Assembly (NCBI RefSeq): GCF_005771425.1
Contig: NZ_VBTZ01000001.1
Location: 620,001-684,000 of the forward strand
Length of the DNA stretch: 64,000 nt
Origin: Methylocystis sp. B8
Lineage (GTDB): Bacteria > Pseudomonadota > Alphaproteobacteria > Rhizobiales > Beijerinckiaceae
Direction of reading: 5' to 3'
Part shown: positions 41,054-52,309 of the stretch, one piece after another
Layout of the letters: each line of letters starts with the position of its first letter
How positions within the stretch are numbered: position 1 is the first letter of the stretch
Notes under the pieces: generated by a model
Seen by the model: the letters and a program-made list of their open reading frames with translations, nothing else
Database searches by the model: none
What the model was told of the DNA's origin: nothing
Position numbers and translations under genes: made by a program

Positions 41054-44000
41054 ATGGCCAGCAACAACAGGAAATCCGCGCAGGCGGTGGAGAAGGTGTT
41101 TGACGCCCAGCGCGCCGACTCCAAGTCCATCACCATCCGCGGCGCGCGCGAACATAATCTCAAAAACATCGATCTGACGATCCCGCGCGACAAGCTCGTG
41201 GTGTTCACCGGTCTTTCCGGCTCCGGCAAATCGTCGCTCGCCTTCGACACGATCTACGCCGAGGGCCAGCGCCGCTATGTCGAATCGCTTTCGGCCTATG
41301 CGCGGCAATTTCTGGAGATGATGCAGAAGCCCGACGTCGATCAGATCGACGGGCTTTCGCCGGCGATCTCCATCGAACAGAAGACGACATCCAAGAATCC
41401 GCGCTCGACCGTCGGCACCGTCACCGAAATTCACGACTATATGCGCCTGCTCTGGGCGCGCGTCGGCATTCCCTATTCGCCGACGACAGGACTACCGATC
41501 GAGAGCCAGACGGTCTCGCAGATGGTCGATCGCGTGTTGGCGCTTCCCGAAGGCTCGCGGCTCTATTTGCTCGCGCCTGTCGTGCGCGGCCGCAAGGGCG
41601 AATACAGAAAGGAAATCGCCGAATATACGAAGAAGGGCTTCCAGCGTCTCAAGATCAATGGCGCCTATTATGAAATCGCCGACGCGCCGGCGCTCGACAA
41701 GAAATTGAAACACGACATCGACGTCGTCGTCGACCGTATCGTCGTGCGTCCCGACATGAGCGCGCGACTGGCCGACAGTTTCGAGACGGCGCTAGAACTG
41801 TCGGGGGGACTCGCCGTCGTCGAATTCGCTGATGCGCCGAAAGGCGAGAATGTTCTGATTGCTCCCGTGCAACCGGCGGCGAATGTTTCGACGCATTACG
41901 CCCCGCATCACATCTTGTTTTCTTCAAAATTCGCTTGCCCGGTGTCGGGCTTCACGATCCCTGAGATCGAGCCACGGCTGTTTTCCTTCAACAATCCTTT
42001 CGGCGCTTGTCCGGTCTGCGGCGGCATCGGCCATGAGCAGAAGGTCGACGCCGACCTCGTCGTGCCGAATCCGAAGCTGACGTTGCGCAAAGGCGCGATC
42101 GCGCCCTGGGCGCGGTCGACCTCGCCCTATTACCAGCAGACGCTCGAAGCGCTCGGCAGGCATTACAAATTTCGGCTCGACGCCCCGTGGGAGACGCTCT
42201 CCGATAAGGCGAGAAACGTCATTCTCTACGGCTCTGGCGACGATGAGATCCGCTTCTCCTATGACGACGGCTTTCGCGCCTATGACGTGAAGAAGCCGTT
42301 CGAAGGCGTCGTCATCAATCTCGAGCGGCGTTATCTCGAAACCGACAGCGAATGGGCGCGCGAAGAGATCGGCCGTTATATGTCGGCGACGCCCTGTCTC
42401 GCCTGCGAAGGCTTTCGGTTAAAGCCCGAAGCGCTCGCCGTCAAAGTCGCCGGCAAACATATCGGCGAAGTTTCGGAACTTTCCGTGCGCGCCGCGCTCG
42501 ACTGGTTTCGCGCGCTGCCCGATGCGCTCGACAAGAAGCGCAATGAGATCGCCTTCCGTATCCTGAAGGAAATTCGCGATCGCCTGACCTTTCTTGTCGA
42601 CGTCGGCCTCGACTATCTGACGCTCTCGCGTAACTCTGGCTCGCTCTCGGGCGGCGAGAGCCAGCGCATTCGCCTCGCGTCGCAGATCGGGTCGGGACTG
42701 ACCGGCGTTCTCTACGTGCTCGACGAACCGTCGATCGGTCTGCATCAGCGCGACAACGATCGGCTGCTCGATACGCTGCGGCGGCTGCGCAATCTCGGCA
42801 ACAGCGTCATCGTCGTCGAGCATGACGAGGACGCGATCCTCGCCGCAGATTATGTCGTCGACGTGGGACCCGGCGCCGGCATTCACGGCGGCAAAATCAT
42901 CGCGCAGGGGACGCCGCAGGAGATCATGGCCAATCCCGCTTCGCTCACCGGCAAATATCTGACCGGCGAGAAGCAGGTGATCCTGCGCCATAAGTTGCGC
43001 AAGCCAACGGCCGGCCGCTGGCTCAAGCTCTTCGGCGCGCGCGGCAATAATCTCAAAGATGTCACCGCGGAAGTGCCGCTCGGACTCTTCACTTGCATCA
43101 CCGGCGTGTCCGGCGGTGGCAAGTCGACGCTCATCATCGAGACGCTCTACAAGGCCATTGCGCGACGGCTCGCCGGCGCGCATGAGCACCCCGGGCCTTT
43201 CGATCGCCTCGAAGGTCTGGAGCAGATCGACAAGATCATCGACATCGACCAATCGCCGATTGGGCGCACGCCGCGCTCGAACCCGGCGACCTACACCGGC
43301 GCCTTCACGCCCATTCGCGAATGGTTCGCGGGTCTTCCCGAGGCAAAGGCGCGCGGCTATGCGCCCGGACGCTTCTCCTTCAACGTCAAGGGCGGACGCT
43401 GCGAAGCCTGTCAGGGCGACGGCGTCATCAAGATCGAGATGCACTTTCTCCCAGACGTCTATGTCACTTGCGACGTCTGCAAGGGCAAGCGTTACGATCG
43501 CGAGACACTCGAAGTGAAGTATCGCGAGAAGTCCATCGCCGACGTGCTCGACATGACGGTCGAGGAGGCGGCGAATCTCTTCAAGGCGGTGCCGTCGATC
43601 CGCGACAAGATGGAAACGTTAAAGCGCGTCGGCCTCGACTATATCCATGTCGGCCAACAGGCGACGACGCTGTCGGGCGGCGAGGCTCAGCGCGTGAAGC
43701 TCTCCAAGGAGCTCTCGCGCCGCTCGACAGGCCGCACGCTTTATATTCTCGACGAGCCGACGACGGGCCTGCATTTCCACGACGTCGCCAAGCTCCTCGA
43801 AGTGCTGCATGAGCTTGTCGAACAAGGCAACACCGTCGTCGTGATCGAGCATAATCTTGAAGTCATCAAGACTGCGGACTGGATCATCGATATGGGTCCG
43901 GAGGGTGGCGACGGCGGCGGCGAAATCGTCGCGGCGGGGCCGCCATCAGAGATCATCAAGGAGAAGCGCAGCCACACCGGCCGCTATCTCGCCGAAGCGA

Positions 44001-44062
44001 TGGCGCGGCGGCCGTCGGAAGCGGCGGAGCCGGCGAAGCCGAAGAAGGTGCGATCGCTTTAG
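41054..44062 (+). CDS. uvrA: Excinuclease ABC subunit A
   Basis: UvrA recognises bulky DNA lesions and loads UvrB. The 1002-residue protein has two ABC ATPase modules ([18 protein letters not shown] and [13 protein letters not shown]) and two signature motifs ([12 protein letters not shown] and [12 protein letters not shown]). Its zinc fingers include CPVCGGIGH and CEACQGDGV...CDVCKGKRY. It is somewhat longer than E. coli UvrA (940), mostly at both termini. The ATG at 41054 is preferred; an upstream start at 41000 is open. No perfect LexA box was found in its upstream region. Confidence 0.96.
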   Translation: MASNNRKSAQAVEKVFDAQRADSKSITIRGAREHNLKNIDLTIPRDKLVVFTGLSGSGKSSLAFDTIYAEGQRRYVESLSAYARQFLEMMQKPDVDQIDGLSPAISIEQKTTSKNPRSTVGTVTEIHDYMRLLWARVGIPYSPTTGLPIESQTVSQMVDRVLALPEGSRLYLLAPVVRGRKGEYRKEIAEYTKKGFQRLKINGAYYEIADAPALDKKLKHDIDVVVDRIVVRPDMSARLADSFETALELSGGLAVVEFADAPKGENVLIAPVQPAANVSTHYAPHHILFSSKFACPVSGFTIPEIEPRLFSFNNPFGACPVCGGIGHEQKVDADLVVPNPKLTLRKGAIAPWARSTSPYYQQTLEALGRHYKFRLDAPWETLSDKARNVILYGSGDDEIRFSYDDGFRAYDVKKPFEGVVINLERRYLETDSEWAREEIGRYMSATPCLACEGFRLKPEALAVKVAGKHIGEVSELSVRAALDWFRALPDALDKKRNEIAFRILKEIRDRLTFLVDVGLDYLTLSRNSGSLSGGESQRIRLASQIGSGLTGVLYVLDEPSIGLHQRDNDRLLDTLRRLRNLGNSVIVVEHDEDAILAADYVVDVGPGAGIHGGKIIAQGTPQEIMANPASLTGKYLTGEKQVILRHKLRKPTAGRWLKLFGARGNNLKDVTAEVPLGLFTCITGVSGGGKSTLIIETLYKAIARRLAGAHEHPGPFDRLEGLEQIDKIIDIDQSPIGRTPRSNPATYTGAFTPIREWFAGLPEAKARGYAPGRFSFNVKGGRCEACQGDGVIKIEMHFLPDVYVTCDVCKGKRYDRETLEVKYREKSIADVLDMTVEEAANLFKAVPSIRDKMETLKRVGLDYIHVGQQATTLSGGEAQRVKLSKELSRRSTGRTLYILDEPTTGLHFHDVAKLLEVLHELVEQGNTVVVIEHNLEVIKTADWIIDMGPEGGDGGGEIVAAGPPSEIIKEKRSHTGRYLAEAMARRPSEAAEPAKPKKVRSL

Positions 44063-44074
44063 AGGCGTCGCGCG

Positions 44075-46513
44075 TCAGCCTTTCAGAGGGGCAGGACGTT
44101 CGTCGCGTTCCTCATCGGAATTGCGCAGCGCCTCGCCGCCGCCAGACGCGGCTTCTTCCGCAGCGCGCTTCTTGCCGGCTTCGAGGATGTCGCGCTCAGG
44201 CCGCGGCAGCACTGGCCCTTCCGGGAAGACGAAGCCCAGTGATTTCACCCCGTTGTCGTCGCCGACGACAACGACGCGCACCGCGCCGCCGTTCTTAAGG
44301 CGGCCGAACAGCACCTCGTCGGCGAGCGGCGTCTTGATGTGCTGGTGAATGACCCGCGACATCGGCCGCGCGCCCATCGATTCATCGTAGCCGTGCTCGA
44401 CGAGCCAGTCGCGCGCTTCGTCGGTGAGCTCGATGGTGACGTTCCGGTCGGCAAGCTGCGCTTCGAGCTGCATGATGAATTTGTCCACGACGCGCTTGAT
44501 CACGTCGACCGGCAAATGCCCGAACGGCACGATGGCGTCGAGACGATTGCGGAACTCCGGCGCGAACAGCCGGTTGATCGCCTCGCTGTCGTCGAGATCG
44601 CGCCGGCTGCGGGTGAAGCCGATCGGCGTGCGCGCAAGATCCTGCGCGCCCGCGTTCGTCGTCATGATGAGAATGACGTTACGGAAGTCGATCGTCTTGC
44701 CATTGTGATCGGTCAGCTTCCCGTGGTCCATCACCTGCAGCAGGATGTTGTAGAGATCGGGGTGCGCCTTCTCGATTTCGTCAAGCAACAGCACGCAATG
44801 CGGATGCTGGTCGATCGCGTCGGTTAAGAGGCCGCCCTGATCGAAGCCGACATAGCCGGGAGGCGCGCCGATCAGCCGGCTCACCGTGTGGCGCTCCATA
44901 TATTCCGACATGTCGAAGCGCACGAGCTCGATGCCGAGCGAGGTCGCGAGCTGGCGCGCGGCCTCCGTCTTGCCGACGCCGGTCGGTCCAGAGAAGAGAT
45001 AGCAGCCGATTGGCTTCTCATGGTCGCGCAGGCCGGCGCGCGCGAGCTTGATCGCCGAAGTGAGCGCCGAGATCGCCTTGTCCTGTCCGTAGACGACACG
45101 CCGCAGCGTCTCGTCGAGATGCGCGAGAACTTCGGCGTCGTCCTTGGAGACGGTCTTCGGCGGCACGCGCGCCATGGTGGCGATCGTCGTTTCGATCTCT
45201 TTCAGCCCGATCGTCTTCTTGCGCTTATTCTCAGCGACAAGCATCTGCGCCGCGCCGGTTTCATCGATCACGTCGATCGCCTTGTCCGGCAGCTTGCGGT
45301 CATGGATGTAGCGGGCCGAGAGCTCCACCGCCGCCTTCAACGCGTCATTGGTGTAGCGGATTTTGTGGAACTCCTCGAAATAGGGCTTGAGGCCCTTCAT
45401 GATTTCGATGGCGTCGGGGATCGAGGGCTCATTGACGTCGATCTTCTGGAAGCGGCGGACAAGCGCGCGGTCCTTTTCGAAATACTGGCGGTATTCCTTG
45501 TACGTCGTCGACCCGATGCAGCGCAGAACGCCTTGCGCCAACGCCGGCTTCAGCAGATTAGAGGCGTCCATCGCGCCGCCCGAGGTGGCGCCGGCGCCGA
45601 TGACGGTATGAATTTCGTCGATGAAGAGAATCGCGTTCTTGTGATTCTCAATTTCCTTCACGACTTGCTTCAGCCGTTCTTCGAAGTCGCCGCGATATCG
45701 CGTGCCGGCGAGCAGCGCGCCCATGTCGAGCGCGAAGACGGTGGCGCCGGCAAGCACGTCCGGCACATCGCCGGAGACGATCTTGCGGGCGAGACCTTCG
45801 GCAATCGCCGTCTTGCCGACCCCGGGATCGCCCACAAGCAGAGGATTGTTCTTTTGCCTACGGCATAGAACCTGAATCGTGCGCAGCACTTCAGGTTCGC
45901 GGCCGATCAGCGGGTCAATGCGGCCGTCGCGCGCCTTCTTGTTCAGGTTGACGCAATAAGCCTCCAGCGCGCCTTCCTTTTTGCGGCTCTCTCCGTCGCG
46001 ACCCTCTCGGCCTTCGCTGCGCTCGCCGTCATCCTCGACGCCGCGCGGCGTGCGGCTCGCGTCCGAAAGGCCAGGGCGCTTGGCGATGCCGTGGCTGATG
46101 AAATTGACCGCGTCGTAACGCGTCATATCCTGCTCCTGCAGGAAATAGACGGCGTGGCTCTCGCGCTCGGCGAAGAGCGCGACAAGAACATTGGCGCCGC
46201 TGACGTCTTCGCGGCCGGACGACTGAACGCTGATGATCGCTCGCTGCACGACCCGCTGAAACCCGGCGGTCGGCTTACATTCGTCAGCATCTTCATTGAC
46301 GAGATTGTCGAGCTCGCGATCGATGTAGTCGCGCAAATTCTTGGTCAGAACGTCAAGGTCGACGGAGCAGGCGCGCAGCACGGCCGAAGCGTCGACGTCC
46401 TCGACGAGGCTTAGCAATAGGTGCTCCAGCGTCGCATATTCATGGTGACGCTCGCGGGCGGAGGCCAGCGCGCGGTCCAAGGTCTGCTTCAGGTTGCGCG
46501 AGAAGGTCGGCAT
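44075..46513 (-). CDS. clpA: ATP-dependent Clp protease ATP-binding subunit ClpA
   Basis: ClpA unfolds proteins and feeds them to ClpP. The 812-residue protein has an N-terminal Clp repeat domain ([17 protein letters not shown]), two AAA+ modules (Walker [16 protein letters not shown] and [15 protein letters not shown]) and the ClpP-binding loop region. The C-terminal tail is Glu/Arg/Gly-rich. It follows clpS after 9 bases and is convergent with uvrA. Confidence 0.96.
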   Translation of the reverse strand: MPTFSRNLKQTLDRALASARERHHEYATLEHLLLSLVEDVDASAVLRACSVDLDVLTKNLRDYIDRELDNLVNEDADECKPTAGFQRVVQRAIISVQSSGREDVSGANVLVALFAERESHAVYFLQEQDMTRYDAVNFISHGIAKRPGLSDASRTPRGVEDDGERSEGREGRDGESRKKEGALEAYCVNLNKKARDGRIDPLIGREPEVLRTIQVLCRRQKNNPLLVGDPGVGKTAIAEGLARKIVSGDVPDVLAGATVFALDMGALLAGTRYRGDFEERLKQVVKEIENHKNAILFIDEIHTVIGAGATSGGAMDASNLLKPALAQGVLRCIGSTTYKEYRQYFEKDRALVRRFQKIDVNEPSIPDAIEIMKGLKPYFEEFHKIRYTNDALKAAVELSARYIHDRKLPDKAIDVIDETGAAQMLVAENKRKKTIGLKEIETTIATMARVPPKTVSKDDAEVLAHLDETLRRVVYGQDKAISALTSAIKLARAGLRDHEKPIGCYLFSGPTGVGKTEAARQLATSLGIELVRFDMSEYMERHTVSRLIGAPPGYVGFDQGGLLTDAIDQHPHCVLLLDEIEKAHPDLYNILLQVMDHGKLTDHNGKTIDFRNVILIMTTNAGAQDLARTPIGFTRSRRDLDDSEAINRLFAPEFRNRLDAIVPFGHLPVDVIKRVVDKFIMQLEAQLADRNVTIELTDEARDWLVEHGYDESMGARPMSRVIHQHIKTPLADEVLFGRLKNGGAVRVVVVGDDNGVKSLGFVFPEGPVLPRPERDILEAGKKRAAEEAASGGGEALRNSDEERDERPAPLKG

Positions 46514-46522
46514 GCGCTCGTC

Positions 46523-46906
46523 CTATTTCTTTTCCATGATGCATTGCAGAGGATGCTGGTGCTTCCTTGCAAAATCCATGACCTGGGTGACTTTGGTCTC
46601 CGCGACCTCGTAAGTGTAGACGCCGCATTCGCCGACGCCGTGATTGTGTACATGGAGCATGATGCGGGTGGCTTCCTCCACGGACTTGTTAAAATATTTG
46701 CGCAGCACGATCACAACGAACTCCTGGGTCGTGTAATCATCGTTCAACAGCAGCACCCGATACATATTGGGCTTGCGCGTCTGAGGACGCGTTCGGGTGA
46801 CGAGCGCCGTGCCGGCGCCGGGACCGTCGCCTCCCTTTCGCGGCTCCCTGGCCGCACGCGGCGCCCAAACAGCCGCCGTCAAAAGAGCTAGATCCTCGGC
46901 CGCCAC
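46523..46906 (-). CDS. clpS: ATP-dependent Clp protease adaptor ClpS
   Basis: ClpS delivers N-degron substrates to ClpA. The protein has the family core [19 protein letters not shown] and then [20 protein letters not shown]. At 127 residues it carries a longer N-terminus than E. coli ClpS (106). The GTG start at 46906 is the first in frame; a later start near the [11 protein letters not shown] segment cannot be excluded. The pair clpS-clpA is a conserved operon. Confidence 0.93.
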   Translation of the reverse strand: MAAEDLALLTAAVWAPRAAREPRKGGDGPGAGTALVTRTRPQTRKPNMYRVLLLNDDYTTQEFVVIVLRKYFNKSVEEATRIMLHVHNHGVGECGVYTYEVAETKVTQVMDFARKHQHPLQCIMEKK

Positions 46907-47135
46907 GTCCTTACCTCTTCGATCCTTTTCATGTAGGTCGACACAGTGGTTCTTTTAGGGTCGCTTCGCAGAATTTGGGCCACTTCCACGGTGAGGGAAA
47001 TCAAGAACATCGACAGTTTTGAGCTTTCCCCCTGGCTTGGCAAGGGGTCGCCCGCGGCGTCGCCGTCGCACTCAGTGTAATGAAAAATTTACCCTGGAAA
47101 GGTTAGCGTCGACGCCGCTAACCTCAGGCCGGTAA

Positions 47136-47498
47136 GTGCGCGCAACTAACGAGCATCGCCGCTCAAGCCAACCCTGCGTCGGATTGCCCGCGGGCATGTG
47201 GAGCCTCGCGGCGCTCTCTGTCGCCGCTTGTTTGTGCAGCGTGCTGGGCGCGAAACTTCTTTCAAATATGTTCGAGCCGCCCGGAGCGCCAGCAGGAGCC
47301 CGCCCTCTTGGGGCTGCCTTTCCTGGGGCTACAAAGTCCGAATTGCGCGTCCCTGCCAAGTCGGCGCCGCACGTCGAGGCGCCGGCGCCTACAGAGCAGC
47401 GCAACGCCAATATTGACCCTTTACCAACGGGAACGATCTCCCCAATGCGGCAAGGGCATTCGGCGTTGACGCCCTGCGGCGCAGCCGCCGATCATTAG
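47136..47498 (+). CDS. Hypothetical protein with N-terminal membrane segment
   Basis: A 120-residue open frame with a hydrophobic segment (about residues 21-43, MWSLAALSVAACLCSVLGAK) that could be a signal anchor, followed by a Pro/Ala-rich stretch and no recognised domain. It starts with GTG; an ATG at 47196 directly before the hydrophobic segment is an equally good start. A 9-bp hairpin (AGGTTAGCG...CGCTAACCT, 47100-47124) lies just upstream. It has no family support, so it may not be a gene. Confidence 0.4.
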   Translation: MRATNEHRRSSQPCVGLPAGMWSLAALSVAACLCSVLGAKLLSNMFEPPGAPAGARPLGAAFPGATKSELRVPAKSAPHVEAPAPTEQRNANIDPLPTGTISPMRQGHSALTPCGAAADH

Positions 47499-47548
47499 CT
47501 TTTTTTCGGACGAGCCCTCGCGCGCCGCCGCATGGGCGCATATATTCA

Positions 47549-47576
47549 TTGACATTCCGGCAATTGCCCGTAAAGC
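47549..47576 (+). promoter_or_regulatory. Possible promoter of the DEAD-box helicase gene
   Basis: A perfect TTGACA (47549-47554) is followed after 16 bases by TAAAGC (47571-47576), a weak -10. It would give a leader of about 155 bases. Tentative. Confidence 0.35.
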
Positions 47577-47736
47577 ATTCCCGTGGCTATCGCCCGCGCT
47601 TCTTTGCGGCGGACCGTCGGCGGGCCGGACAGTCGTCGCAGCGGCGACGGAATTTTCTCTCAACATCCAGGCGCGCTTTTACGGCTGGCGCGCAAGCGGG
47701 CGATCCGCAAAAGGCAAGCCGTAATCAGGATAATTG

Positions 47737-49188
47737 ATGACATTCGAGGAACTGGGCCTTTCCCATAAGGTTCTCGAGGCTGTCCAAGCCTCCGGCTATA
47801 CGACCCCGACGCCAATTCAGGCGCAGGCCATTCCACCCGCCTTGCAGGGGCGCGACATTCTCGGCATCGCCCAGACGGGCACTGGGAAGACCGCAGCCTT
47901 CACCTTGCCGATGCTGAGCCGTTTGGAAAGCGGCCGCGCCCGCGCGAGGGTGCCGCGCACGCTCATTCTGGAGCCGACGCGCGAACTTGCCGCTCAGGTT
48001 GAAGAAAGCTTCGCTAAATACGGCAAAAACCATCGGCTCAATGTCGCGCTGCTGATTGGCGGCGTATCGTTCGGCGATCAAGAAGCCAAAATCATGCGCG
48101 GCGCCGACGTGCTGATCGCAACGCCGGGCCGCTTGCTCGATTTCTTCGATCGCGGCAAGCTGCTGCTCACCGGCATTGAAATACTTGTCATCGACGAGGC
48201 GGACCGTATGCTCGACATGGGCTTCATCCCCGACATCGAGCGCGTCTGCAAGCTGGTGCCGTTCACGCGGCAGACTCTTTTCTTCTCTGCGACGATGCCG
48301 CCGGAAATCACGCGGCTGACCGAAGCTTTCCTGCATAATCCGATCCGCTGCGAAGTGGCGCGCGCCGCCACCACGGCCTCGACCATCCGCCAGGTTCTCG
48401 TCGCCTCGCGCGGCCACGCCGACAAGCGGGAAACCTTGCGCAACCTCATTCGCAGCGCGGAGAACTTCAAGAACGCGATCATCTTCTGCAACCGCAAGCG
48501 CGATGTGGCGGTCCTTCACCGCTCGCTGCTCAAGCACGGCTTTTCCACCGGCGCGCTGCATGGCGACATGGACCAGCTCGCGCGCATGGCCTCGCTCGAC
48601 GCTTTCAAGAATGGCGAGGTCTCGCTCATCGTTTGCTCAGATGTGGCGGCACGCGGCCTCGACATTCCCGATGTGAGCCACGTGTTCAATTTCGACGTGC
48701 CGACGCATAGCGAAGACTACGTGCATCGCATCGGGCGCACGGGACGCGCCGGGCGGTCAGGCGTGGCGATGACGATCGTCACTGAAGATGACATGAAATA
48801 TGTCGATCAGATTCAGGGCCTCATCGGCAAGGCGATCGACTGGGAAGGGCCGGGCTTTGAGGCTTTGCCGCCGCCGATGGAGACGAGCCGTCCGCAGGAG
48901 CGCCGCGGCGAGCGCGGCGAACGCGGGCCGCGTCGGGAGCGCGGCCGCAGACCAACTGTTGAACGCGAAGCGCCCGTGAGCATGGGCCGGCCGCGCGGCG
49001 GCCGATCCCAGCCGGAAGCGGAGAGCTTCCGGTCTCCGGCTTGTGCGGCGTCGGCTTCAGATCGTCGGGAGCGTCGGCCGCGCCGCTATGAAGAGGACGG
49101 GCCGCCCGTCGTCGGGCTGGGCGATCATGTGCCGTCCTTCCTGCTACGCCCGGTGGCGTTGCGGCCGGCGAAGGTTGCGGAAGACTAG
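47737..49188 (+). CDS. DEAD-box ATP-dependent RNA helicase (RhlE-like)
   Basis: A 483-residue RNA helicase for RNA remodelling, likely in ribosome assembly or mRNA turnover. Motifs in order: Q motif (YTTPTPIQAQAIP), I (AQTGTGKT), Ia (PTRELAAQ), Ib (TPGRLLDF), II (DEAD), III (SAT), IV-V (IIFCNRKRDV, SDVAARGLDIPDV) and VI (HRIGRTGRAGR). The C-terminal tail from about residue 385 is Arg/Gly/Glu-rich, as in RhlE-type proteins that bind RNA non-specifically. A TTG immediately before the ATG was not used as start. Confidence 0.94.
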   Translation: MTFEELGLSHKVLEAVQASGYTTPTPIQAQAIPPALQGRDILGIAQTGTGKTAAFTLPMLSRLESGRARARVPRTLILEPTRELAAQVEESFAKYGKNHRLNVALLIGGVSFGDQEAKIMRGADVLIATPGRLLDFFDRGKLLLTGIEILVIDEADRMLDMGFIPDIERVCKLVPFTRQTLFFSATMPPEITRLTEAFLHNPIRCEVARAATTASTIRQVLVASRGHADKRETLRNLIRSAENFKNAIIFCNRKRDVAVLHRSLLKHGFSTGALHGDMDQLARMASLDAFKNGEVSLIVCSDVAARGLDIPDVSHVFNFDVPTHSEDYVHRIGRTGRAGRSGVAMTIVTEDDMKYVDQIQGLIGKAIDWEGPGFEALPPPMETSRPQERRGERGERGPRRERGRRPTVEREAPVSMGRPRGGRSQPEAESFRSPACAASASDRRERRPRRYEEDGPPVVGLGDHVPSFLLRPVALRPAKVAED

Positions 49189-49225
49189 TGTTTTCAGCAG
49201 AGCTTTCCGATGGGCAGGCCGCGGC

Positions 49226-49660
49226 TCAGTCCTCGAAAGGCTCCATCGCGTCGCGAATTTGCTTCGCCTGTTCGGCGAGCTTCGCGTCGTCCGCCATCGT
49301 TCCCGGCGGACGCAGGGCGACGCCATCCCAGCGCGGCAGCAGGTGGAAATGAAGGTGATAGATCACCTGGCCGCCGGCGCTCTCATTGAATTGATGCAGG
49401 GTTAGTCCGTCAGCGTCGAAGGCCCTTTCAATCGCCCTTGCGACATGCTGCACGCGCTTCATCAAGTCGCCGAGCGTTTGCGACGAAACGTCCAGCAGTC
49501 CGCGCGCGCCTTCTTTGGGGATCACCAGAACATGGCCTTCGGCGCGCGGCATGATGTCCATGAAAGCGAGCGCAACGTCGTCTTCATAAACTTTATGCGC
49601 GGGGATTTCGCCGCGTAAAATCTTGCCGAAAATGTTGTTTGGGTCGTAGACGGCGGCCAT
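49226..49660 (-). CDS. HIT family protein
   Basis: A 144-residue histidine-triad nucleotide-binding protein, similar to Hint/HinT-type purine nucleoside phosphoramidases. The triad motif is HLHFHLLP near residue 100, preceded by NESAGGQVIYH. The N-terminal segment DPNNIFGKILRGEIPAHKVY is conserved in the family. Its physiological substrate is not known. It is convergent with the helicase gene. Confidence 0.92.
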   Translation of the reverse strand: MAAVYDPNNIFGKILRGEIPAHKVYEDDVALAFMDIMPRAEGHVLVIPKEGARGLLDVSSQTLGDLMKRVQHVARAIERAFDADGLTLHQFNESAGGQVIYHLHFHLLPRWDGVALRPPGTMADDAKLAEQAKQIRDAMEPFED

Positions 49661-49827
49661 GGGTTGTTCCCTTCGAGCGCTTGCTCATGAATATCGTTTT
49701 GGCCGTTCCGACGTGCGCTTGCGTCTCAAGGGACGCGGCTCATGGCGCGAACGGATCGTCGCCGGGCGGCGATATTCCGGTTCCCGCTGAAAAGGCCGGC
49801 AAGGAAAGCAATTGCCTCCGCGGCCTG

Positions 49828-50691
49828 TCAATCCCCAAAGGCGAAGGCGCGGATATTCGTAATGCGGAAATCGCTCGCGGGATAAACCCCGAGGATCTCG
49901 ACTTCCTTCGAGAAAAACTGCAGTTCTTCAAGCGCGCGCGCCATCGCCGGCTGTTCCGGATGTCCATCGGCGTCGGCAAGAAAGCGCGTCGCGGCGAACT
50001 CGCCGTCGACCATGTAACTTTCGAGCTTCGTCATGTTGACGCCGTTCGTCGCGAAGCCGCCAAGCGCCTTGTAAAGCGCCGCCGGCACGTTGCGCACGCG
50101 GAAGATGAAGGTCGTGATGGTCGAACCTTCGTTCGCCGCCGCCCATTGCCTCGTCTTCGACAGCACGATGAAGCGCGTGGTGTTGTGCGCCTCATCCTCT
50201 ATGTTCTCAGCGAGCACGTCGAGATCATAGATCTCAGCGGCCAGCCGCGGCGCAATCGCCGCCTTGGCGAGATCTCCCCATTCGGCGATTTCGCGCGCTG
50301 CGCCTGCGGTGTCGCCGGCGGTATGCGCTTCTAGTCCAAACTGGCGGATGGCGCGCCGGCACTGGCCGAGCGCATGGACATGGCTGTAGACGCTCTTGAG
50401 CCCCTGTCGCGTAGCGCCTTTGGGCGCCATCAGATGGAAATGGATCGGCAGGAAATGTTCGCCGACGATATGCAGTCCGGAATGCGGCAGGAAATGATGA
50501 ATGTCCGCGACGCGCCCGGCGATCGAATTTTCAATCGGGATCATGCCGAGCGCGGCGCGCCCTTCGGTCACCGCCGCGAAGGCGTCCTCGAAGCTTGCGC
50601 AGGGCAGCGGCGTCAGATGTGGATAGGCCGTGCGGCAGACGAGGTCGGAGTTCGCGCCGGGTTCTCCCTGATAAGCGATATATTGCGTCAC
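49828..50691 (-). CDS. pheA: Prephenate dehydratase
   Basis: A monofunctional prephenate dehydratase of 287 residues, making phenylpyruvate for phenylalanine. It has AYQGEPGANSD, LPCASFEDAFAAV, the catalytic NTTRFIVL (Thr-Arg-Phe) and a C-terminal ACT regulatory domain (TKLESYMVDGEFAATRF). There is no chorismate mutase domain. The start overlaps the kdsB stop by ATGA. Confidence 0.95.
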   Translation of the reverse strand: MTQYIAYQGEPGANSDLVCRTAYPHLTPLPCASFEDAFAAVTEGRAALGMIPIENSIAGRVADIHHFLPHSGLHIVGEHFLPIHFHLMAPKGATRQGLKSVYSHVHALGQCRRAIRQFGLEAHTAGDTAGAAREIAEWGDLAKAAIAPRLAAEIYDLDVLAENIEDEAHNTTRFIVLSKTRQWAAANEGSTITTFIFRVRNVPAALYKALGGFATNGVNMTKLESYMVDGEFAATRFLADADGHPEQPAMARALEELQFFSKEVEILGVYPASDFRITNIRAFAFGD

Positions 50692-51434
50692 TTTGCGTCC
50701 TGTTCGCGCGCGACGGCGCGCAGCGCGGCCAAATCGCGTTCCGTATCCACCGACGGGGCCGCTTTGTCCAGCAGAACGGCGTCGATGCGCATGCCGGCCT
50801 CCAGCGCGCGCAACTGCTCTAGCCGCTCGCGCACTTCGAGCGGGGAGGGCGGCAGCGAGACAAATCGCTCCAAGGCCGCGCGGCGGAAGGCGTAGACGCC
50901 GATGTGCTTTAAACGCGGGCCATCGCCATAAGGCGCGGGCGCTCGCGTGAAGTAGAGCGCACGCAGCCGGTTGGGCGTAAGCGAGGCTCCGATGAGCTTC
51001 ACCGCGTTGGGATCGTCGGTCTCTTCCGCGCTCGCCGCACAGGCTAGCGTGCCGATGTCGACGGAAGAGTCATTGAGAAGCGCGAGCGCCGCTTTAAGGG
51101 CGCCGTCCGGAAGGAAAGGCTGGTCGCCCTGCAGGTTGATCACGGCGCCATGGCGGCCTTGCGGATCAAGCGTATTGAGCGCTTCGCCGATACGATCGCT
51201 GCCGCAGGCATGAGAGTCGCCCGTGAGCACGGCGTCTCCCCCGGCCGCCTCGACAGCGCGCGCGATTTCCGGCGCATCCGTCGCCACCACAACCGGTCCA
51301 AGCGCTGCTGCGCAGGCGCGCTCAAAGACGCGAACCACCATCGGCCGACCGTCGATTTCGGCGAGCGCCTTGCCGGGCAAACGCGTCGAGCCAAGGCGCG
51401 CCGGAATGACCACGATCGGCGCCAGCGTTCGCAC
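50688..51434 (-). CDS. kdsB: 3-deoxy-manno-octulosonate cytidylyltransferase
   Basis: KdsB activates KDO with CTP for addition to lipid A. The 248-residue nucleotidyltransferase has IPARLGSTRLPGKALAEI, VVATDAPEIA, VINLQGDQPF and KHIGVYAFRRAALERF. All are characteristic of the family. It pairs with pheA by a four-base overlap, an order seen in many alphaproteobacteria. It follows a lipoprotein gene by 7 bases. Confidence 0.95.
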   Translation of the reverse strand: MRTLAPIVVIPARLGSTRLPGKALAEIDGRPMVVRVFERACAAALGPVVVATDAPEIARAVEAAGGDAVLTGDSHACGSDRIGEALNTLDPQGRHGAVINLQGDQPFLPDGALKAALALLNDSSVDIGTLACAASAEETDDPNAVKLIGASLTPNRLRALYFTRAPAPYGDGPRLKHIGVYAFRRAALERFVSLPPSPLEVRERLEQLRALEAGMRIDAVLLDKAAPSVDTERDLAALRAVAREQDAK

Positions 51435-51441
51435 GATGGCG

Positions 51442-51855
51442 TCAATAGGCGTGATTATCCTCGGCCATCCATCCCTTTTCGCTTTTCACGAAATGCAGCG
51501 TGCCTTCGCTCGTGTGCACTTCGGCCTTCGCGAATGTCCGGTCGTCGTCGATGCCGAGGAACGCGCATTTTCCGCGTTCGCGCTCATCGGCGCATTTGGC
51601 TTCAAAACCCTCAGGAAACTGGATTTCGGCCTCATACATCAATTCATAGGCGTCAACATTTTCACGCTTCACTTCGCGCCCCTGCACCTTCTTGAAGGAG
51701 ACGAGCTTGGCGTCCACGCCATTCTTTTGCAGAAGATTGCGTAAGACCTTCGCGCCCGTAGCGTCGCCCGGCATATGTTCGCCGCAAGCAGAAAGGGTGA
51801 GGGCGAGACAAACGCCGGCCGCCATGCCAAGAACTAAGCGTAATCCAGATGCCAT
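51442..51855 (-). CDS. Putative lipoprotein, unknown function
   Basis: A 137-residue protein with a lipoprotein signal peptide ending in the lipobox LSAC (Cys24), so it is probably membrane-anchored in the periplasm. The rest is charged, with two further cysteines (AKCADERERGKCAF) spaced to form a disulfide. No family is recognised. It lies 7 bases upstream of kdsB in the same direction and may be its operon partner. Confidence 0.75.
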   Translation of the reverse strand: MASGLRLVLGMAAGVCLALTLSACGEHMPGDATGAKVLRNLLQKNGVDAKLVSFKKVQGREVKRENVDAYELMYEAEIQFPEGFEAKCADERERGKCAFLGIDDDRTFAKAEVHTSEGTLHFVKSEKGWMAEDNHAY

Positions 51856-52281
51856 CTACCCCTCCGGCGCCGCGTTCATCGCAGCGCATTGTTGTTCTTT
51901 ACGCTGCGCACAAACGCGTCACAGCTTCCGATGTGTGAAATTTCATATCAGATAGTTGCATTTTTGTGCAGCCGGAGTAACGTGACTGCGCCAAATGAGT
52001 TGCGCGTCTGGCGGCGTCGAAGGGCCTGAAACAAGACCCATGGCGCGCTTAAAGCGTTCGATGCGTATTCGGCACAACTTTGAATACCCTGCGGAGTGCT
52101 CAGGTCCGCCGCATCTCCTGGGTCCGTGGGGTTGGCCGACTGGCGGTGGTTGGAGTGGCCTCCTTGAAGCCATCGTCAGTCGGCCGCCTTGCTCCCGACG
52201 AACGTTGATCTTCCAACCGACGCGCGAACGCGCTCGGACCAACGAGCTCTCGCTACATCACGGTGGTCACGAAAGCGTCGT
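51856..52281. other. Gene-free stretch
   Basis: No supported gene was found here. Open frames on the plus strand continue antisense into rpmG and show no family features. An imperfect inverted repeat GGCCGACTG...CAGTCGGCC (52134-52185) is the only structure noticed, with a 34-base spacer. Confidence 0.5.
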
Positions 52282-52309
52282 AAAAAACCCGCGCGTTCTT
52301 CACGCGCGC
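52282..52309 (-). terminator. Rho-independent terminator of rpmG
   Basis: On the minus strand GCGCGCGT-GAAGA-ACGCGCGG is followed by TTTTTT. It begins directly after the rpmG stop codon. Confidence 0.9.

Noticed and set aside
42419-43444. Minus-strand open frame of 341 codons opposite uvrA
   Set aside because: It mirrors the uvrA coding frame, with no ribosome-binding site or recognisable domain.
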